A program made the translations under genes and the position numbers. This document shows, piece after piece, positions 45,722 through 57,589 of a DNA stretch of 64,000 nt. This DNA comes from Aggregatibacter sp. 2125159857 (lineage in GTDB: Bacteria > Pseudomonadota > Gammaproteobacteria > Enterobacterales > Pasteurellaceae). Below the pieces are notes generated by a model that saw only the letters and a program-made list of their open reading frames with translations, was not told where the DNA came from and did no database searches. The DNA is taken from assembly GCF_017798005.1 (NCBI RefSeq), contig NZ_CP072548.1, positions 1,178,001 through 1,242,000 of the forward strand. The letters run 5' to 3'. Positions within the stretch are counted from its first letter, which is position 1. Every line of letters starts with the position of its first letter.

Positions 45722-46195
45722 GTGTTAAAGCAATTAAATAGAGGTGATGATGCACCATTATTTACATTATTAAATCAAAATGGTGAGCCTGTTTCTTTGG
45801 CGCAATTTCGTGGAAAGAAAGTGCTAGTTTATTTTTATCCGAAAGCCTTAACGCCCGGATGTACAACACAAGCTTGCGGCTTACGTGATAGCAAAGCCGA
45901 ATTGGATAAATTTAATCTTATTATTTTAGGCATCAGTCCGGATAAGCCACAGAAATTAGCACAATTTGCCGATAAAAAAGCGTTAAATTTCATGCTATTA
46001 TCGGATGAAACCCACGAAGTCGCCGAACAATTCGGTGTGTGGGGAGAAAAGAAATTTATGGGGCGCACATTTGATGGCATTCATCGCGTCAGTTTTTTAA
46101 TTAATGAGCAGGGAAAAATTGAACAGGTTTTTGATAAATTCAAAACAACCCAGCATCATGAAGTCATATTGAACTACCTGAGCTCAAATTCATAA
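45722..46195 (+). CDS. bcp: thiol peroxidase Bcp (peroxiredoxin)
   Basis: Cytoplasmic peroxiredoxin of the Bcp/PrxQ group, reduced by thioredoxin. 157 residues; the peroxidatic and resolving cysteines are in TPGCTTQACGLRD, five residues apart. The start is GTG at 45722, with GAGGAG 11-16 bases upstream; no ATG is available nearby. It is divergent from dapA by 138 bases. Confidence 0.94.
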   Translation: MLKQLNRGDDAPLFTLLNQNGEPVSLAQFRGKKVLVYFYPKALTPGCTTQACGLRDSKAELDKFNLIILGISPDKPQKLAQFADKKALNFMLLSDETHEVAEQFGVWGEKKFMGRTFDGIHRVSFLINEQGKIEQVFDKFKTTQHHEVILNYLSSNS

Positions 46196-46274
46196 TAAAA
46201 TCAAATGACATCATTAGACTTAATATGAGATTTTGTTTAGACTTGTAACATTTTTTTGACAAACGGAGAAAACA

Positions 46275-47540
46275 ATGTCGTTAAATGGTTCGGATCAAGA
46301 TCCTTGGAGCAAACCAAAGCAAAACGGGCAATCATCGGAGAATAACACGTCCGACCAAAATGAAGGCCGCTCGAATTGGGATCGTTCTTCCAATTCACAA
46401 AAAGACAATCAACAATCCCCACCGGATTTAGAGGATATTTTCAATAATTTATTGAAAAAATTAAGCGGCAAGAGCGGTGCAAATAATACGAATTCGTCAA
46501 ACGCCTTTTCCGGGGGCGTTGGTAAGCTGTTGCCGATTGCCATTGCAGCAGGTGTCATTTTATGGGGCGCTAGCGGTTTTTATACGGTCAAAGAAGCCGA
46601 ACGTGGAGTTGTCTTGCGTTTAGGGCATTTTCATTCCATTGAACAACCCGGCTTAAACTGGAAACCGACCTTTATCGATCGCGTCATTCCGGTGAACGTA
46701 GAACGCGTATTGGAGTTAAAAACTCAAGGCGCGATGCTGACGCAAGACGAAAATATGGTCAAAGTCGAAATGACCGTGCAGTATCGCATTCAGGATCCGG
46801 CGAAATATTTATTTAGTGCCGTCAACGCCAATGACAGCTTGAATCAAGCGACAGACAGCGCATTGCGTTACGTAATTGGGCACATGACGATGAACGATAT
46901 TTTAACGACCGGTCGTTCAGTGGTGCGTGAAAATACTTGGAAGGCATTAAATCAGATCATTGAGCCATATAACATGGGATTAGAAGTGATTGATGTGAAC
47001 TTCCAGTCTGCCCGTCCACCGGAAGAGGTGAAAGATGCCTTTGACGATGCGATTAAAGCCCAAGAAGACGAACAGCGTTACATTCGTGAAGCAGAAGCCT
47101 ATGCTCGTGAGAAAGAGCCGATTGCGCGTGGTAATGCTCAGCGTATTTTGGAAGAGGCGACTGCGTATAAAGATCGCGTCGTGTTGGATGCTAAAGGGGA
47201 AGTTGAGCGCTTCCAACCGCTTTTAGCGGAATTTAAAGCGGCACCGGAAGTTTTCCGCGAGCGCTTGTATATTCAATCCATGGAAAAAGTGATGGCGAAT
47301 ACGCCGAAAGTGATGCTAGATAGCGGTAGCGGCAATAATTTAACCGTACTACCGTTGGAGCAATTATTGAAAGGAAAAGTCTCTAACGTTCCTTCAAATA
47401 GTCAGAGTGTGAATGAAACACATGAGACACAACAAAGTGCGGTCAATTCCGGCAATGTTTCTCGTCCACACGAACAAGCAACAACGCTCAGACCGGTGGA
47501 ATCAAGAGGAGATAATGGCCGTCAAGGGAGAACTTACTAA
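46275..47540 (+). CDS. hflK: HflK, modulator of FtsH protease
   Basis: Inner membrane SPFH/band 7 protein of 421 residues that forms a cage around FtsH with HflC. The N-terminal cytoplasmic tail is rich in Asn/Ser/Gln, one transmembrane segment is near residues 80-98 (LLPIAIAAGVILWGASGFY), and the SPFH domain follows (VKEAERGVVLRLGHFHSIEQ). CGGAGAA precedes the ATG. Its stop shares a base with the hflC start, so the pair is coupled. An uptake signal lies near its 3' end. Confidence 0.96.
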   Translation: MSLNGSDQDPWSKPKQNGQSSENNTSDQNEGRSNWDRSSNSQKDNQQSPPDLEDIFNNLLKKLSGKSGANNTNSSNAFSGGVGKLLPIAIAAGVILWGASGFYTVKEAERGVVLRLGHFHSIEQPGLNWKPTFIDRVIPVNVERVLELKTQGAMLTQDENMVKVEMTVQYRIQDPAKYLFSAVNANDSLNQATDSALRYVIGHMTMNDILTTGRSVVRENTWKALNQIIEPYNMGLEVIDVNFQSARPPEEVKDAFDDAIKAQEDEQRYIREAEAYAREKEPIARGNAQRILEEATAYKDRVVLDAKGEVERFQPLLAEFKAAPEVFRERLYIQSMEKVMANTPKVMLDSGSGNNLTVLPLEQLLKGKVSNVPSNSQSVNETHETQQSAVNSGNVSRPHEQATTLRPVESRGDNGRQGRTY

Positions 47541-48427
47541 TGCGTAAATTTGTATTACCGATCATTTTTATTATGATTGCTGTGGTGTATTCCAGCATTG
47601 TGGTTGTCACCGAAGGCACGCGAGGCATCATGTTACGCTTTGGCAAAGTACAACGCGATGCCGATAATAAAGTGGCTATTTATGCGCCGGGATTGCATTT
47701 TAAAATCCCATTCATTGATAACATCAAAGTGCTTGATGCGCGCCTACAAACCCTAGACGGTCAAGCGGATCGCTTTGTGACCGTAGAGAAAAAAGACCTG
47801 TTGGTGGATTCCTATGTAAAATGGCGTATTAATGACTTCGGTCGTTTTTTCACCTCTACCGGTGGTGGCGACTATGCACAAGCCGCGAATTTACTGCGTC
47901 GTAAAGTCAATGACCGGTTGCGTTCCGAAATTGGTTCACGCACGATCAAAGACATTGTCTCCGGTACACGAGGCGAACTCATGGAAGGGGCGAAAAAGGC
48001 GTTAAATAGCGGACAAGACAGCACAGCCGAGCTAGGCATTGAAGTGCTTGATGTGCGAATTAAGCAAATTAACTTGCCGGATGAGGTGTCTTCTTCCATT
48101 TATCAGCGGATGCGTGCAGAACGTGATGCCGTTGCTCGTGAACACCGTTCGCAAGGTAAAGAAAAAGCTGCATTTATTCAAGCAGACGTGGATCGTAAAG
48201 TGACATTGATTATCGCCAATGCAGAAAAAACTGCCCAAGAATTACGCGGGGAAGGGGACGCTACAGCGGCGAAGATTTTTGCAGAAGCATTTGGTAAAGA
48301 ACCGGAATTTTATGGATTTATTCGTAGCCTTAAAGCCTATGAAAGCAGCTTTGCCAATTCCGATAACTTGCTTATTCTAAAACCGGACAGTGATTTCTTC
48401 CGTTTTATGCAATCGCCAAGTAAATAA
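47540..48427 (+). CDS. hflC: HflC, modulator of FtsH protease
   Basis: Partner of HflK, 295 residues, with an N-terminal signal anchor (about residues 4-22) and an SPFH domain beginning VTEGTRGIMLRFGKVQRDAD. GEGDATAAKIFAEAFGKEPEFY near the C-terminus is typical of HflC. The ATG overlaps the hflK stop codon. A USS-pair terminator follows 72 bases downstream. Confidence 0.96.
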   Translation: MRKFVLPIIFIMIAVVYSSIVVVTEGTRGIMLRFGKVQRDADNKVAIYAPGLHFKIPFIDNIKVLDARLQTLDGQADRFVTVEKKDLLVDSYVKWRINDFGRFFTSTGGGDYAQAANLLRRKVNDRLRSEIGSRTIKDIVSGTRGELMEGAKKALNSGQDSTAELGIEVLDVRIKQINLPDEVSSSIYQRMRAERDAVAREHRSQGKEKAAFIQADVDRKVTLIIANAEKTAQELRGEGDATAAKIFAEAFGKEPEFYGFIRSLKAYESSFANSDNLLILKPDSDFFRFMQSPSK

Positions 48428-48499
48428 TCAAACATAAAATCGCCGCTCAACATTGTGCAGATACCTCCAAAAATAAAGGGCGGCTTACGTAAATAATAA

Positions 48500-48549
48500 A
48501 AAAGTGCGGTGAGATTTTTGAAAATTTTTCAGAATCTCACCGCACTTTT
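48500..48549 (+). terminator. long uptake-signal-pair terminator after hflC
   Basis: AAAAGTGCGGTGAGATT and AATCTCACCGCACTTTT form a 17-bp stem with a 16-base loop, then T-rich sequence. Confidence 0.88.
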
Positions 48550-48551
48550 AT

Positions 48552-48910
48552 TATAGCCACCCAAAGTCTGACTATAAAAACCATACGCGATGCGTATGGA
48601 GTCCTCCCTCGTAACGTGTAACTTGTTGCACGAATGATTAACCTCAATGCGTAATTCACGATTTCATGCGTAACGTGCAACTTGTTGCACGAATAATTAA
48701 CCTCGATGCGTAATTCACGATTTTGTGCGTAGCGTGCAACTTGTTGCACGACTAAATTATGCACGGAACGTTATTTAACCCTTTCGGACATTCCCGATTT
48801 CGTGCAATAAGTTGCACGCTACGATTCACTAAAAAATAAACACGGTTACCAGCTTTCACAAGCCCTTTGAGAGACTTATGAAGTATAAGAGCCCTTATAG
48901 GGGAGCTTAA
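48552..48910. repeat. palindromic repeat cluster D
   Basis: Begins with the CCATACGCGATGCGTATGG palindrome also seen in cluster A, then several CGTGCAACTTGTTGCACG-type palindromes (about 48617, 48675, 48736) and a last inverted one near 48801, then the common tail with AGACTTATGAAGTATAAG. It fills the gap between hflC and the PMP3-type gene; no gene is seen. Confidence 0.75.
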
Positions 48911-48911
48911 A

Positions 48912-48936
48912 AAACCGCACGTTTTACGTGCAGATT
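48912..48936 (-). terminator. terminator at the end of cluster D
   Basis: CCGCACG and CGTGCAG around TTTTA, 18 bases past the stop of the minus-strand gene; same hairpin as at 43550. Confidence 0.7.
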
Positions 48937-48953
48937 GTTATTTTGCGCTGAAA

Positions 48954-49151
48954 TTACTTCGCTTGTTGATTTAGCGCTTTTTCAATTTTTTTATCTGTTT
49001 TGTATTGAGATAACGCATAAACCGCCCAAAGTGTTGCTGGAATCCAGCCGATAAGCGTAATTTGTAGGATAAGGCAGATAATACCGGCAAAGGGACGTCC
49101 GATAGTGAAAAAGGTTAGCCAAGGTAAAAGTAAGGCAATAATGAGTCTCAT
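48954..49151 (-). CDS. YqaE/PMP3-family small membrane protein
   Basis: 65-residue protein with two hydrophobic segments (LIIALLLPWLTFF and GIICLILQITLIGWIPATLW), the hallmark pattern of the PMP3/YqaE family of stress-linked membrane peptides, followed by a charged C-terminal tail. In yeast Pmp3 influences membrane potential; in bacteria the role is not defined. GGAGAA stands upstream. Repeat cluster D lies directly at its 3' end. Confidence 0.8.
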   Translation of the reverse strand: MRLIIALLLPWLTFFTIGRPFAGIICLILQITLIGWIPATLWAVYALSQYKTDKKIEKALNQQAK

Positions 49152-49322
49152 GGTGTTCTCCTATTTATTCCATGTGGGTTTGAAAATTATCGGAAGGAAG
49201 CTGTAATTTGATTCTAGATTTGCAGTGTTTTTAACCGCACGTTGACTTTTCTTACTGCTGATAGCGGAATTCTATGCTAGAATCCGCACGCAATTTTTTA
49301 TTACGACAATGTAGGAAAGTAT

Positions 49323-49796
49323 ATGAACATTTTAGAGGGGCAGATTGCTGCACCAAATGCAAAAATCGCCGTGGTTATCGGGCGTTTTAACAGCTTTATT
49401 AATGAAAGCCTTTTGGAAGGTGCATTGGATGCGTTGAAACGCATCGGTCAAGTAAAAGATGAAAATATTACATTGGTTCGTGTGCCGGGTGCGTATGAAT
49501 TGCCATTAGTTGCCCGTCGATTAGCGGAAAGCAAAAAATTTGATGCAATCGTTGCATTAGGCACGGTGATTCGTGGTGGTACAGCGCATTTTGAATATGT
49601 GGCAGGTGAGGCTAGCAGCGGTTTAGGCAAAGTGGCGATGGAATCTGACATTCCTGTGGCATTCGGCGTATTAACCACTGAAAACATTGAGCAAGCCATT
49701 GAACGTGCCGGTACAAAAGCCGGTAATAAAGGCGCAGAGGCCGCACTGGTTGCGTTAGAAATGGTGAATCTTTTAAATCAAATTCAGGCGGTGTAA
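49323..49796 (+). CDS. ribE: 6,7-dimethyl-8-ribityllumazine synthase
   Basis: Penultimate riboflavin enzyme (also called ribH). 157 residues, with [28 protein letters not shown] and the phosphate/catalytic region [16 protein letters not shown], where H is the general base. First gene of a run ribE-nusB-thiL-pgpA, the usual gammaproteobacterial order. No FMN riboswitch was recognised in the 170 bases upstream. An uptake-like site lies near 49233. Confidence 0.96.
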   Translation: MNILEGQIAAPNAKIAVVIGRFNSFINESLLEGALDALKRIGQVKDENITLVRVPGAYELPLVARRLAESKKFDAIVALGTVIRGGTAHFEYVAGEASSGLGKVAMESDIPVAFGVLTTENIEQAIERAGTKAGNKGAEAALVALEMVNLLNQIQAV

Positions 49797-49802
49797 CTTA
49801 CG

Positions 49803-50228
49803 ATGACCGAACAAGTGAAAAAAATTTCTCCTCGTCGCCGTGCCCGTGAATGTGCCGTACAAGCCCTATATTCTTGGGCAATTTCGCAGAACTCACCGGA
49901 AATCATCGAACTTAACTTCATGACCGAACAAGACATGAAGGGCGTAGATACCCCGTATTTCCGTAAATTATTTCGCCAGACCGTAGAGAACGTAGAGGCG
50001 GTGGAACGTACCATGCAAGGCTATTTGGATCGCAGTTTAGCGGAATTAGATCCGGTTGAGAAAGCCGTTTTGCGTTTAGCGGTGTATGAGCTGCAATTTG
50101 AGGTAGATGTGCCGTATAAAGTGGTAATCAACGAGGCGATTGAAGTTGCCAAAGTGTTCGGCGCAGACGAAAGTCATAAATACATTAATGGTGTATTGGA
50201 TAAAATTGCACCACTCGTACGACGTTAA
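49803..50228 (+). CDS. nusB: transcription antitermination factor NusB
   Basis: Helical protein (141 residues) that binds boxA RNA with NusE for rRNA antitermination. The N-terminus has the arginine-rich [15 protein letters not shown] and the C-terminus [20 protein letters not shown], both family hallmarks. It starts six bases after ribE. Confidence 0.96.
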   Translation: MTEQVKKISPRRRARECAVQALYSWAISQNSPEIIELNFMTEQDMKGVDTPYFRKLFRQTVENVEAVERTMQGYLDRSLAELDPVEKAVLRLAVYELQFEVDVPYKVVINEAIEVAKVFGADESHKYINGVLDKIAPLVRR

Positions 50229-50252
50229 TTTTCATTGAGACAGGGAGGCGCA

Positions 50253-51245
50253 ATGAGAGAAGGGGAGTTTGATATTATTCAACGTTATTTTACTGCCTCT
50301 AAGCGTGCGCCTCGCAAAGATGTCCTCCTTTCGGTCGGTGATGATTGTGCCGTTACCGAACTGAATCGCAATCAACACCTTGCCATTACAACAGACACGA
50401 TGGTTGAAGGCGTGCATTTTTTACCGGGTATTCGACCTGCGGATTTGGCTTATAAAGCTGTGGCGAGTAATTTGAGTGATCTTGCGGCGATGGGTGCAGA
50501 ACCGGCTTGGATGTCCTTAGCCTTGACGATACCCAACATTGATCATGTGTGGTTGACGGAATTTAGTGAGAGTTTTTTTTCGATTCTCGATCACTATAAC
50601 GTGGATCTCATTGGCGGAGATACGACCAAAGGCCCGTTAAGCATTACCATTACCGCGCAAGGCATTATTGCGAAAGATAAAGCACTGTGTCGCCACAATG
50701 CCAATGTTGGCGATTGGATCTATGTATCCGGCACCTTGGGCGATAGTGCAGGCGGATTGTCTTATTTATTGCAAGGTAAAAGTGCGGTGAATTCGGCACA
50801 AGAATTTCTGATTCATCGTCATCTGCGTCCAACGCCGAGAGTGTTGCTGGGCATGGCGCTTTCTTTAACACGCTTAGCCAGTTCAGCGATTGATATTTCT
50901 GATGGTTGTGTGGCGGATTTGACGCACATTTTAGAACGTAGCCAATGTGGTGCGGTAATTGAGTTAGATAAATTGCCGCTATCGGCTGAATTAGTCAGTG
51001 AATTTGGTTTGGCACAGGCGGAGCAATATGCTTTGAGTGGCGGCGAAGATTACGAACTTTGTTTTACTGTGTCGGATAGCAACAAAGCCAAATTAGCTAA
51101 GGCATTGGCGCATATTGGTGTGAACTATACTTGCATTGGACAAATTCGTGCGATTCACCCTAAAAATAAAAATCGCATTCAATTCCAACGCCATGGTCAA
51201 CGGGTAGAAGTCGAATTCGTTGGCGGTTTCGATCATTTTAAATAG
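50253..51245 (+). CDS. thiL: thiamine-monophosphate kinase
   Basis: Phosphorylates thiamine monophosphate to the pyrophosphate cofactor. 330 residues: GEFDIIQRYF at the start, metal-binding SVGDDCAVT, TTDTMVEGVHF, and AIDISDGCVADLTH. ATG 50253 follows GGAGG; an in-frame TTG at 50235 is less likely. It lies 24 bases after nusB and 10 bases before pgpA. Confidence 0.95.
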   Translation: MREGEFDIIQRYFTASKRAPRKDVLLSVGDDCAVTELNRNQHLAITTDTMVEGVHFLPGIRPADLAYKAVASNLSDLAAMGAEPAWMSLALTIPNIDHVWLTEFSESFFSILDHYNVDLIGGDTTKGPLSITITAQGIIAKDKALCRHNANVGDWIYVSGTLGDSAGGLSYLLQGKSAVNSAQEFLIHRHLRPTPRVLLGMALSLTRLASSAIDISDGCVADLTHILERSQCGAVIELDKLPLSAELVSEFGLAQAEQYALSGGEDYELCFTVSDSNKAKLAKALAHIGVNYTCIGQIRAIHPKNKNRIQFQRHGQRVEVEFVGGFDHFK

Positions 51246-51255
51246 GTCTTTTATT

Positions 51256-51747
51256 ATGACTGCACCACAAAATCCCATTGAACGGGTGACGTTGCGCAAT
51301 CCTATTCATTTTCTCGCATTGGGTTTCGGTTCCGGTTTATTGCACCCAGCGCCCGGTACTTGGGGAAGTTTGGTGGGCGTTATCGTTGGCGCATTATTAT
51401 TGCCTTGGCTGGGTGCAAAAACATTTTTTATATTGACCGCACTTTGTTTCTTTCTTGGCATTTGGTTATGCGAACGCACCAGCCACGACATGGGCGTACA
51501 TGATCACGGTAGCATTGTCTGGGATGAAATTGTCGCCGTTTTCTTGGTGTTGTTAGCCGTGCCGCACGTGTCCTTATTTTGGTGCACCATTGCGTTTGTG
51601 ACCTTCCGTTTGTTTGATATCTTAAAGCCTTATCCGATTCGCTATTTTGATGAGAAACTCACCAATGGCTTCGGCATTATGGTGGATGATATTTTGGCGG
51701 CAGGTTATAGCATTCTCGTCATTCTTGCCTTAGCGCATTTTATCTAG
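51256..51747 (+). CDS. pgpA: phosphatidylglycerophosphatase A
   Basis: Removes phosphate from phosphatidylglycerol phosphate, the step after PgsA (0.9-1.5 kb in this window). 163 residues with GFGSGLLHPAPGTWGSL, HDHGSIVWDEIVA and FDILKPYPIRYFDE, the conserved acidic motifs, and several membrane segments. ATG 51256 is used; the ORF could start earlier inside thiL but without a ribosome-binding site. Confidence 0.94.
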   Translation: MTAPQNPIERVTLRNPIHFLALGFGSGLLHPAPGTWGSLVGVIVGALLLPWLGAKTFFILTALCFFLGIWLCERTSHDMGVHDHGSIVWDEIVAVFLVLLAVPHVSLFWCTIAFVTFRLFDILKPYPIRYFDEKLTNGFGIMVDDILAAGYSILVILALAHFI

Positions 51748-51754
51748 CGACATC

Positions 51755-52366
51755 ATGTTACATTTAATGTTCGTTCATTTGATGGGATTGCTTTCGCCAG
51801 GGCCCGATTTCTTTTATGTCAGCCGTGCTGCGGCAATGCATTCTCGGCGAACCGCAATTTATGGTGTGATTGGCATCACGATTGGTGTCACCATTTGGGC
51901 GACGGCTGCGGTGTTAGGTTTGGCGATTGTGTTTAAAACGATGCCGGCGTTGCAAGGCATTGTCATGGCATTGGGCGGTAGCTATTTGTTTTATCTCGTG
52001 GCTCGTATCACAACCAATGCGGTATTTGATGAAAGCAATTTGGTACAAAACACAGCGTCTAAAAATGAAATCCTCAAAGGTTTGTTGGTGAATTTATCCA
52101 ATGCCAAAGTGGTGATTTATTTCAGCAGCGTGATGTCTTTTGTCCTCGTCAACATTACTGAAACGCGGCAAATATTGACCGCACTTTTTCTTATCACGAT
52201 AGAAACCTTTGTTTATTTCTATGTGATTTCCCTCTTATTTTCACGTCCCTTTGCAAAACGTTTTTATAGCCGATATAGTCGCTATATGGATAACGCGTCA
52301 GGCGTGATTTTTATTTTATTTGGCGCGTACCTCATTTACAGTGGTGCGTTGAAAATCATAGATTAG
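51755..52366 (+). CDS. LysE/RhtB-family amino acid exporter
   Basis: Inner-membrane exporter of 203 residues with about five or six hydrophobic segments. The family hallmark LSPGPDFFYVSR lies near residues 13-24. The RhtC-type homoserine/threonine subgroup is closest by resemblance, but substrate is not certain. It starts seven bases after pgpA and ends 18 bases before dapB. An uptake signal is embedded near 52178. Confidence 0.88.
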   Translation: MLHLMFVHLMGLLSPGPDFFYVSRAAAMHSRRTAIYGVIGITIGVTIWATAAVLGLAIVFKTMPALQGIVMALGGSYLFYLVARITTNAVFDESNLVQNTASKNEILKGLLVNLSNAKVVIYFSSVMSFVLVNITETRQILTALFLITIETFVYFYVISLLFSRPFAKRFYSRYSRYMDNASGVIFILFGAYLIYSGALKIID

Positions 52367-53197
<831 letters not shown>

Positions 53198-53222
53198 GCT
53201 AAGAAAAAAAACGCATAATTGA

Positions 53223-53282
53223 ACCGCACTTTGAGAATTTTGAGAGAATGGCTTCACTTGAAAGAAGGGCTTAAAGTGCGGT
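53223..53282. terminator. wide uptake-signal pair between dapB and kdsC
   Basis: ACCGCACTTT (53223-53232) and AAAGTGCGGT (53273-53282) are inverted with a 40-base spacer that can form weak internal pairing. It separates the convergent genes. Confidence 0.6.
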
Positions 53283-53299
53283 CGTTTTCAAAGGCGTTT

Positions 53300-53854
53300 T
53301 TACTGCGCCATCTTTTTCGCCGTCTTCAAAAATCCTTGCGCTGAATTGTAAATTTCCGCTTTGCCTTGGGCGTTTAGAATCATATCGGACATTTCACGGA
53401 AGGCGCCTTTGCCACCGCCTAACCCTAAGGTGTAATCGGCGCAGTTTTTGACATATTCCGGCGCATCGGCAACCGCGAAGGAAAGTCCACAAACAGCGAA
53501 AGCGGGGAGATCAACGCTGTCATCGCCAATGTAAGCTGTTTGCTCCGGCTCAACACCGGCTTGGCTGCATAATTCAAAACAGGCGCTTTCTTTTTCCAGC
53601 TTGCCTAAAAAAGCGAGTTTAATGCCTAAATCGGCAATGCGTTTGCGCAAAATGGCCGAATCACGCCCGGATAACACGGCGACTTGAATGCCGGCTTCCA
53701 TCAACATCCGAATGCCTAAACCATCGCGCACATGAAAACTTTTGAGCGCTTCGCCGTTAGCATCGTAGTGCAGTAAACCGTCTGTTAATACGCCGTCCAC
53801 ATCGGTGATAACAAATTTCACCTGTTTTAATTTTTCTTGTAATTCTGTTGTCAT
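53300..53854 (-). CDS. kdsC: 3-deoxy-D-manno-octulosonate 8-phosphate phosphatase
   Basis: HAD phosphatase producing Kdo for lipopolysaccharide. 184 residues: nucleophile motif ITDVDGVLTDG, VAVLSGRDSAILRKR, the lysine in LGKLEKES and YIGDDSVDLPAF, all typical. Its ATG shares one base with the kdsD stop, so the two are translationally coupled. Confidence 0.96.
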   Translation of the reverse strand: MTTELQEKLKQVKFVITDVDGVLTDGLLHYDANGEALKSFHVRDGLGIRMLMEAGIQVAVLSGRDSAILRKRIADLGIKLAFLGKLEKESACFELCSQAGVEPEQTAYIGDDSVDLPAFAVCGLSFAVADAPEYVKNCADYTLGLGGGKGAFREMSDMILNAQGKAEIYNSAQGFLKTAKKMAQ

Positions 53855-54789
53855 TAGCTTGAGAACTCCACTAAACCCACGACATTTTGCGCATCATCCA
53901 CCACAACCAAAGAGTGAATTTTATGTGCTTTCATATAATTTTCCGCTTCGGATAAATAGGTATCCTGATGAATGGTTTTCGGATGAGAGGTCATCAATTC
54001 TTGTGCGGTTTTGCTAAGCGTATTGGCACCGTTGGCCGTTAATGCACGACGAATATCGCCATCGGTGATGATGCCGCGTAATTGCTGTTGCTCCATGACC
54101 AACGCCACGCCCATACGCCCTTCGTTCATAATGGTTAAGCAATCGGTGAAGGAGGTCGTTAAGGCGGCAATCGGTAAACGGGTTTGCATTTGATCTTTCA
54201 CGCGGCATAACAAACGGCGGCCTAAGCTGCCGCCCGGATGGAATTTCGCAAAATCTTCCGGTTGGAAATCGCGGGCGCGCATTAAACAAACCGCTAACGC
54301 ATCGCCCAATGCCATGGTCACAACCACGGAGGTGGTCGGGGCAAGATTGTTCGGGCAGACTTCCCGTTCTACGCGAATGTCCAACACATAATCCGCATGA
54401 CGCGCTAACGTCGAGTTTTTGTTGGACGTGAGCGCAATGATTTTGTTGCCGAAGTTTTTTAGGCTTGGAATGAGTTTGTTGACATCATCGGTTTCGCCGC
54501 TGTAGGAAATGAGCATCACCACATCAATGGGTTTCAGCATGCCTAAATCGCCGTGAAAGGCTTCCGTAGGATGTAGGAAAAAACTCGGTGTGCCGGTGGA
54601 AGCAAAGGTAGCGACCATTTTTTTCCCTACCAAGCCGGATTTGCCGATACCACCGATCACCAAACGTCCTTTGCAATTTAGAATTAAATCAACAACCTCA
54701 GTGAAGGTACCGTCTAATTTTTCTCTGAGTTGCCCGAGGGCTTTTTCTTCAACGCCCAGCGTTTCCCGAGCGATCTGTAAATAATCCAT
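53854..54789 (-). CDS. kdsD: arabinose-5-phosphate isomerase
   Basis: Converts ribulose 5-phosphate to arabinose 5-phosphate, the first step to Kdo. 311 residues: SIS domain with GIGKSGLVGKKMVATFASTG, active-site histidine regions, and two C-terminal CBS domains (GRMGVALVMEQQQLRGIITD and HKIHSLVVVDDAQNVVGLVE). ATG 54789 has AAGGAA nearby; a farther in-frame ATG at 54810 is less likely. Forms an operon with kdsC. Confidence 0.95.
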   Translation of the reverse strand: MDYLQIARETLGVEEKALGQLREKLDGTFTEVVDLILNCKGRLVIGGIGKSGLVGKKMVATFASTGTPSFFLHPTEAFHGDLGMLKPIDVVMLISYSGETDDVNKLIPSLKNFGNKIIALTSNKNSTLARHADYVLDIRVEREVCPNNLAPTTSVVVTMALGDALAVCLMRARDFQPEDFAKFHPGGSLGRRLLCRVKDQMQTRLPIAALTTSFTDCLTIMNEGRMGVALVMEQQQLRGIITDGDIRRALTANGANTLSKTAQELMTSHPKTIHQDTYLSEAENYMKAHKIHSLVVVDDAQNVVGLVEFSS

Positions 54790-54913
54790 GGAAGTTTCCT
54801 TATGTGGCACAAAAGTGCGGTGTTTTTTAGGCCTGTTTTTGTGGCGTTCATTCTAGCCCAACTTTTTATGTAACACTATATTTCACTTTGAATTTACGCT
54901 ATACTTCGCGCCT

Positions 54914-55297
<384 letters not shown>

Positions 55298-55466
55298 CTT
55301 TTTCTTTTCAAAAAAACATCGTCAAAATCCACCGCACTTTTCTCTTTTTCCAAGAAAACAAACATTTTTTCTCATTGAATTCATTGGCATACTTGATTTT
55401 TCTCTTTTTGCCGCCATTATAGCCAAGCGTGTTTTTATTACTGTTTTATTGAGGAGTTTTTCATCG

Positions 55467-56336
55467 ATGATGCGCATTTTACTTTTCCTTGCGACCAACA
55501 TGGCAGTATTGTTGGTTTTTAACATCATTTTATCGTTAACCGGCATTCAATCTCGTGATGCGAGCGGTTTAATGCTGTTTGCCGCATTATTTGGTTTTGC
55601 GGGTTCGATTATTTCGTTATTTATGTCCAAAACCATGGCAATTCGTTCTGTGGGTGCTGAAGTGATTCAACAACCACGCAATGAAACAGAACGTTGGTTG
55701 TTGGATACCCTGTATTCACAAGCAGATCGTGCCGGTTTGCCGCGCCCGGAAGTCGCTATTTATCATTCTGCTGATGTGAACGCGTTTGCCACCGGCGCAA
55801 GCAAAAACAATTCGTTAGTGGCGGTGAGTACCGGATTGTTAAATAAAATGACCCGTGGCGAAGCAGAGGCAGTTTTAGCGCACGAAGTTAGCCACATTAA
55901 AAATGGTGATATGGTGACTATGGCGTTACTACAAGGTGTTCTCAATACCTTCGTGATTTTCTTATCACGCATCATTGCCAACGTGGTGGCGAACTCCCGC
56001 AATCAAGGCAATGAAAGCTCAAGCAATTCCGGGATCTATTTCTTAGTTTCGATGGTGCTTGAAGTCGTATTTGGTTTCTTGGCAAGCATGATCGCCATGT
56101 GGTTCTCTCGCCAACGCGAATTCAGAGCCGATGCAGGTTCGGCGAATTTAGTGGGTAAGCAAAAAATGATTGATGCGCTAAAACGCTTACAAAACTTGCA
56201 TGAGCCGGAAGAGCTTGAAGGTTCCACCTTGGCGGCATTTGCCATTAACGGTAAACGTGGTGGCGGCTTAAAAGAATTATTCTTAAGCCACCCACCGTTG
56301 GAAAAACGGATTGAAGCGTTGCAGCAGTTACCTTAA
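55467..56336 (+). CDS. htpX: membrane zinc metalloprotease HtpX
   Basis: Inner-membrane protease (M48) for misfolded membrane proteins. 289 residues with the zinc motif HEVSH, four hydrophobic segments and [20 protein letters not shown], with the third zinc ligand just before. The N-terminus [18 protein letters not shown] matches the family, so ATG 55467 is chosen, with AGGAG about 12 bases upstream; a frame open since 55254 runs over the RNase P RNA and is not coding there. Confidence 0.95.
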   Translation: MMRILLFLATNMAVLLVFNIILSLTGIQSRDASGLMLFAALFGFAGSIISLFMSKTMAIRSVGAEVIQQPRNETERWLLDTLYSQADRAGLPRPEVAIYHSADVNAFATGASKNNSLVAVSTGLLNKMTRGEAEAVLAHEVSHIKNGDMVTMALLQGVLNTFVIFLSRIIANVVANSRNQGNESSSNSGIYFLVSMVLEVVFGFLASMIAMWFSRQREFRADAGSANLVGKQKMIDALKRLQNLHEPEELEGSTLAAFAINGKRGGGLKELFLSHPPLEKRIEALQQLP

Positions 56337-56360
56337 TAATAAAATGTATTTTTAATCAAT

Positions 56361-56390
56361 AGAGGCTTTTTTAAGCCTCTATTTTTTTAT
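56361..56390 (+). terminator. terminator after htpX
   Basis: AGAGGCTT and AAGCCTCT (56361-56380) followed by ATTTTTTT. Confidence 0.9.
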
Positions 56391-56562
56391 CCAAAGAAAA
56401 TGGCTGAAAAGTTTCAGTCGAAGTGTAAACGGAAGAATAAAGTGTGGTCATTTTTCCCAATAAATCTTCGTTTTATGACAGAATAATTTCTGCAGGTATG
56501 GATAAATTGCGTGATTTTCTAAACAGTTAGTATTATTATTGACAAAATTTTAGATAAATTAA

Positions 56563-57570
<1,008 letters not shown>

Positions 57571-57589
57571 TTTTGAGTGAGAGATAAGT

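Noticed and set aside
49152..49322. FMN riboswitch upstream of ribE
   Set aside because: None of the conserved RFN-element blocks could be found in the 170-base leader.
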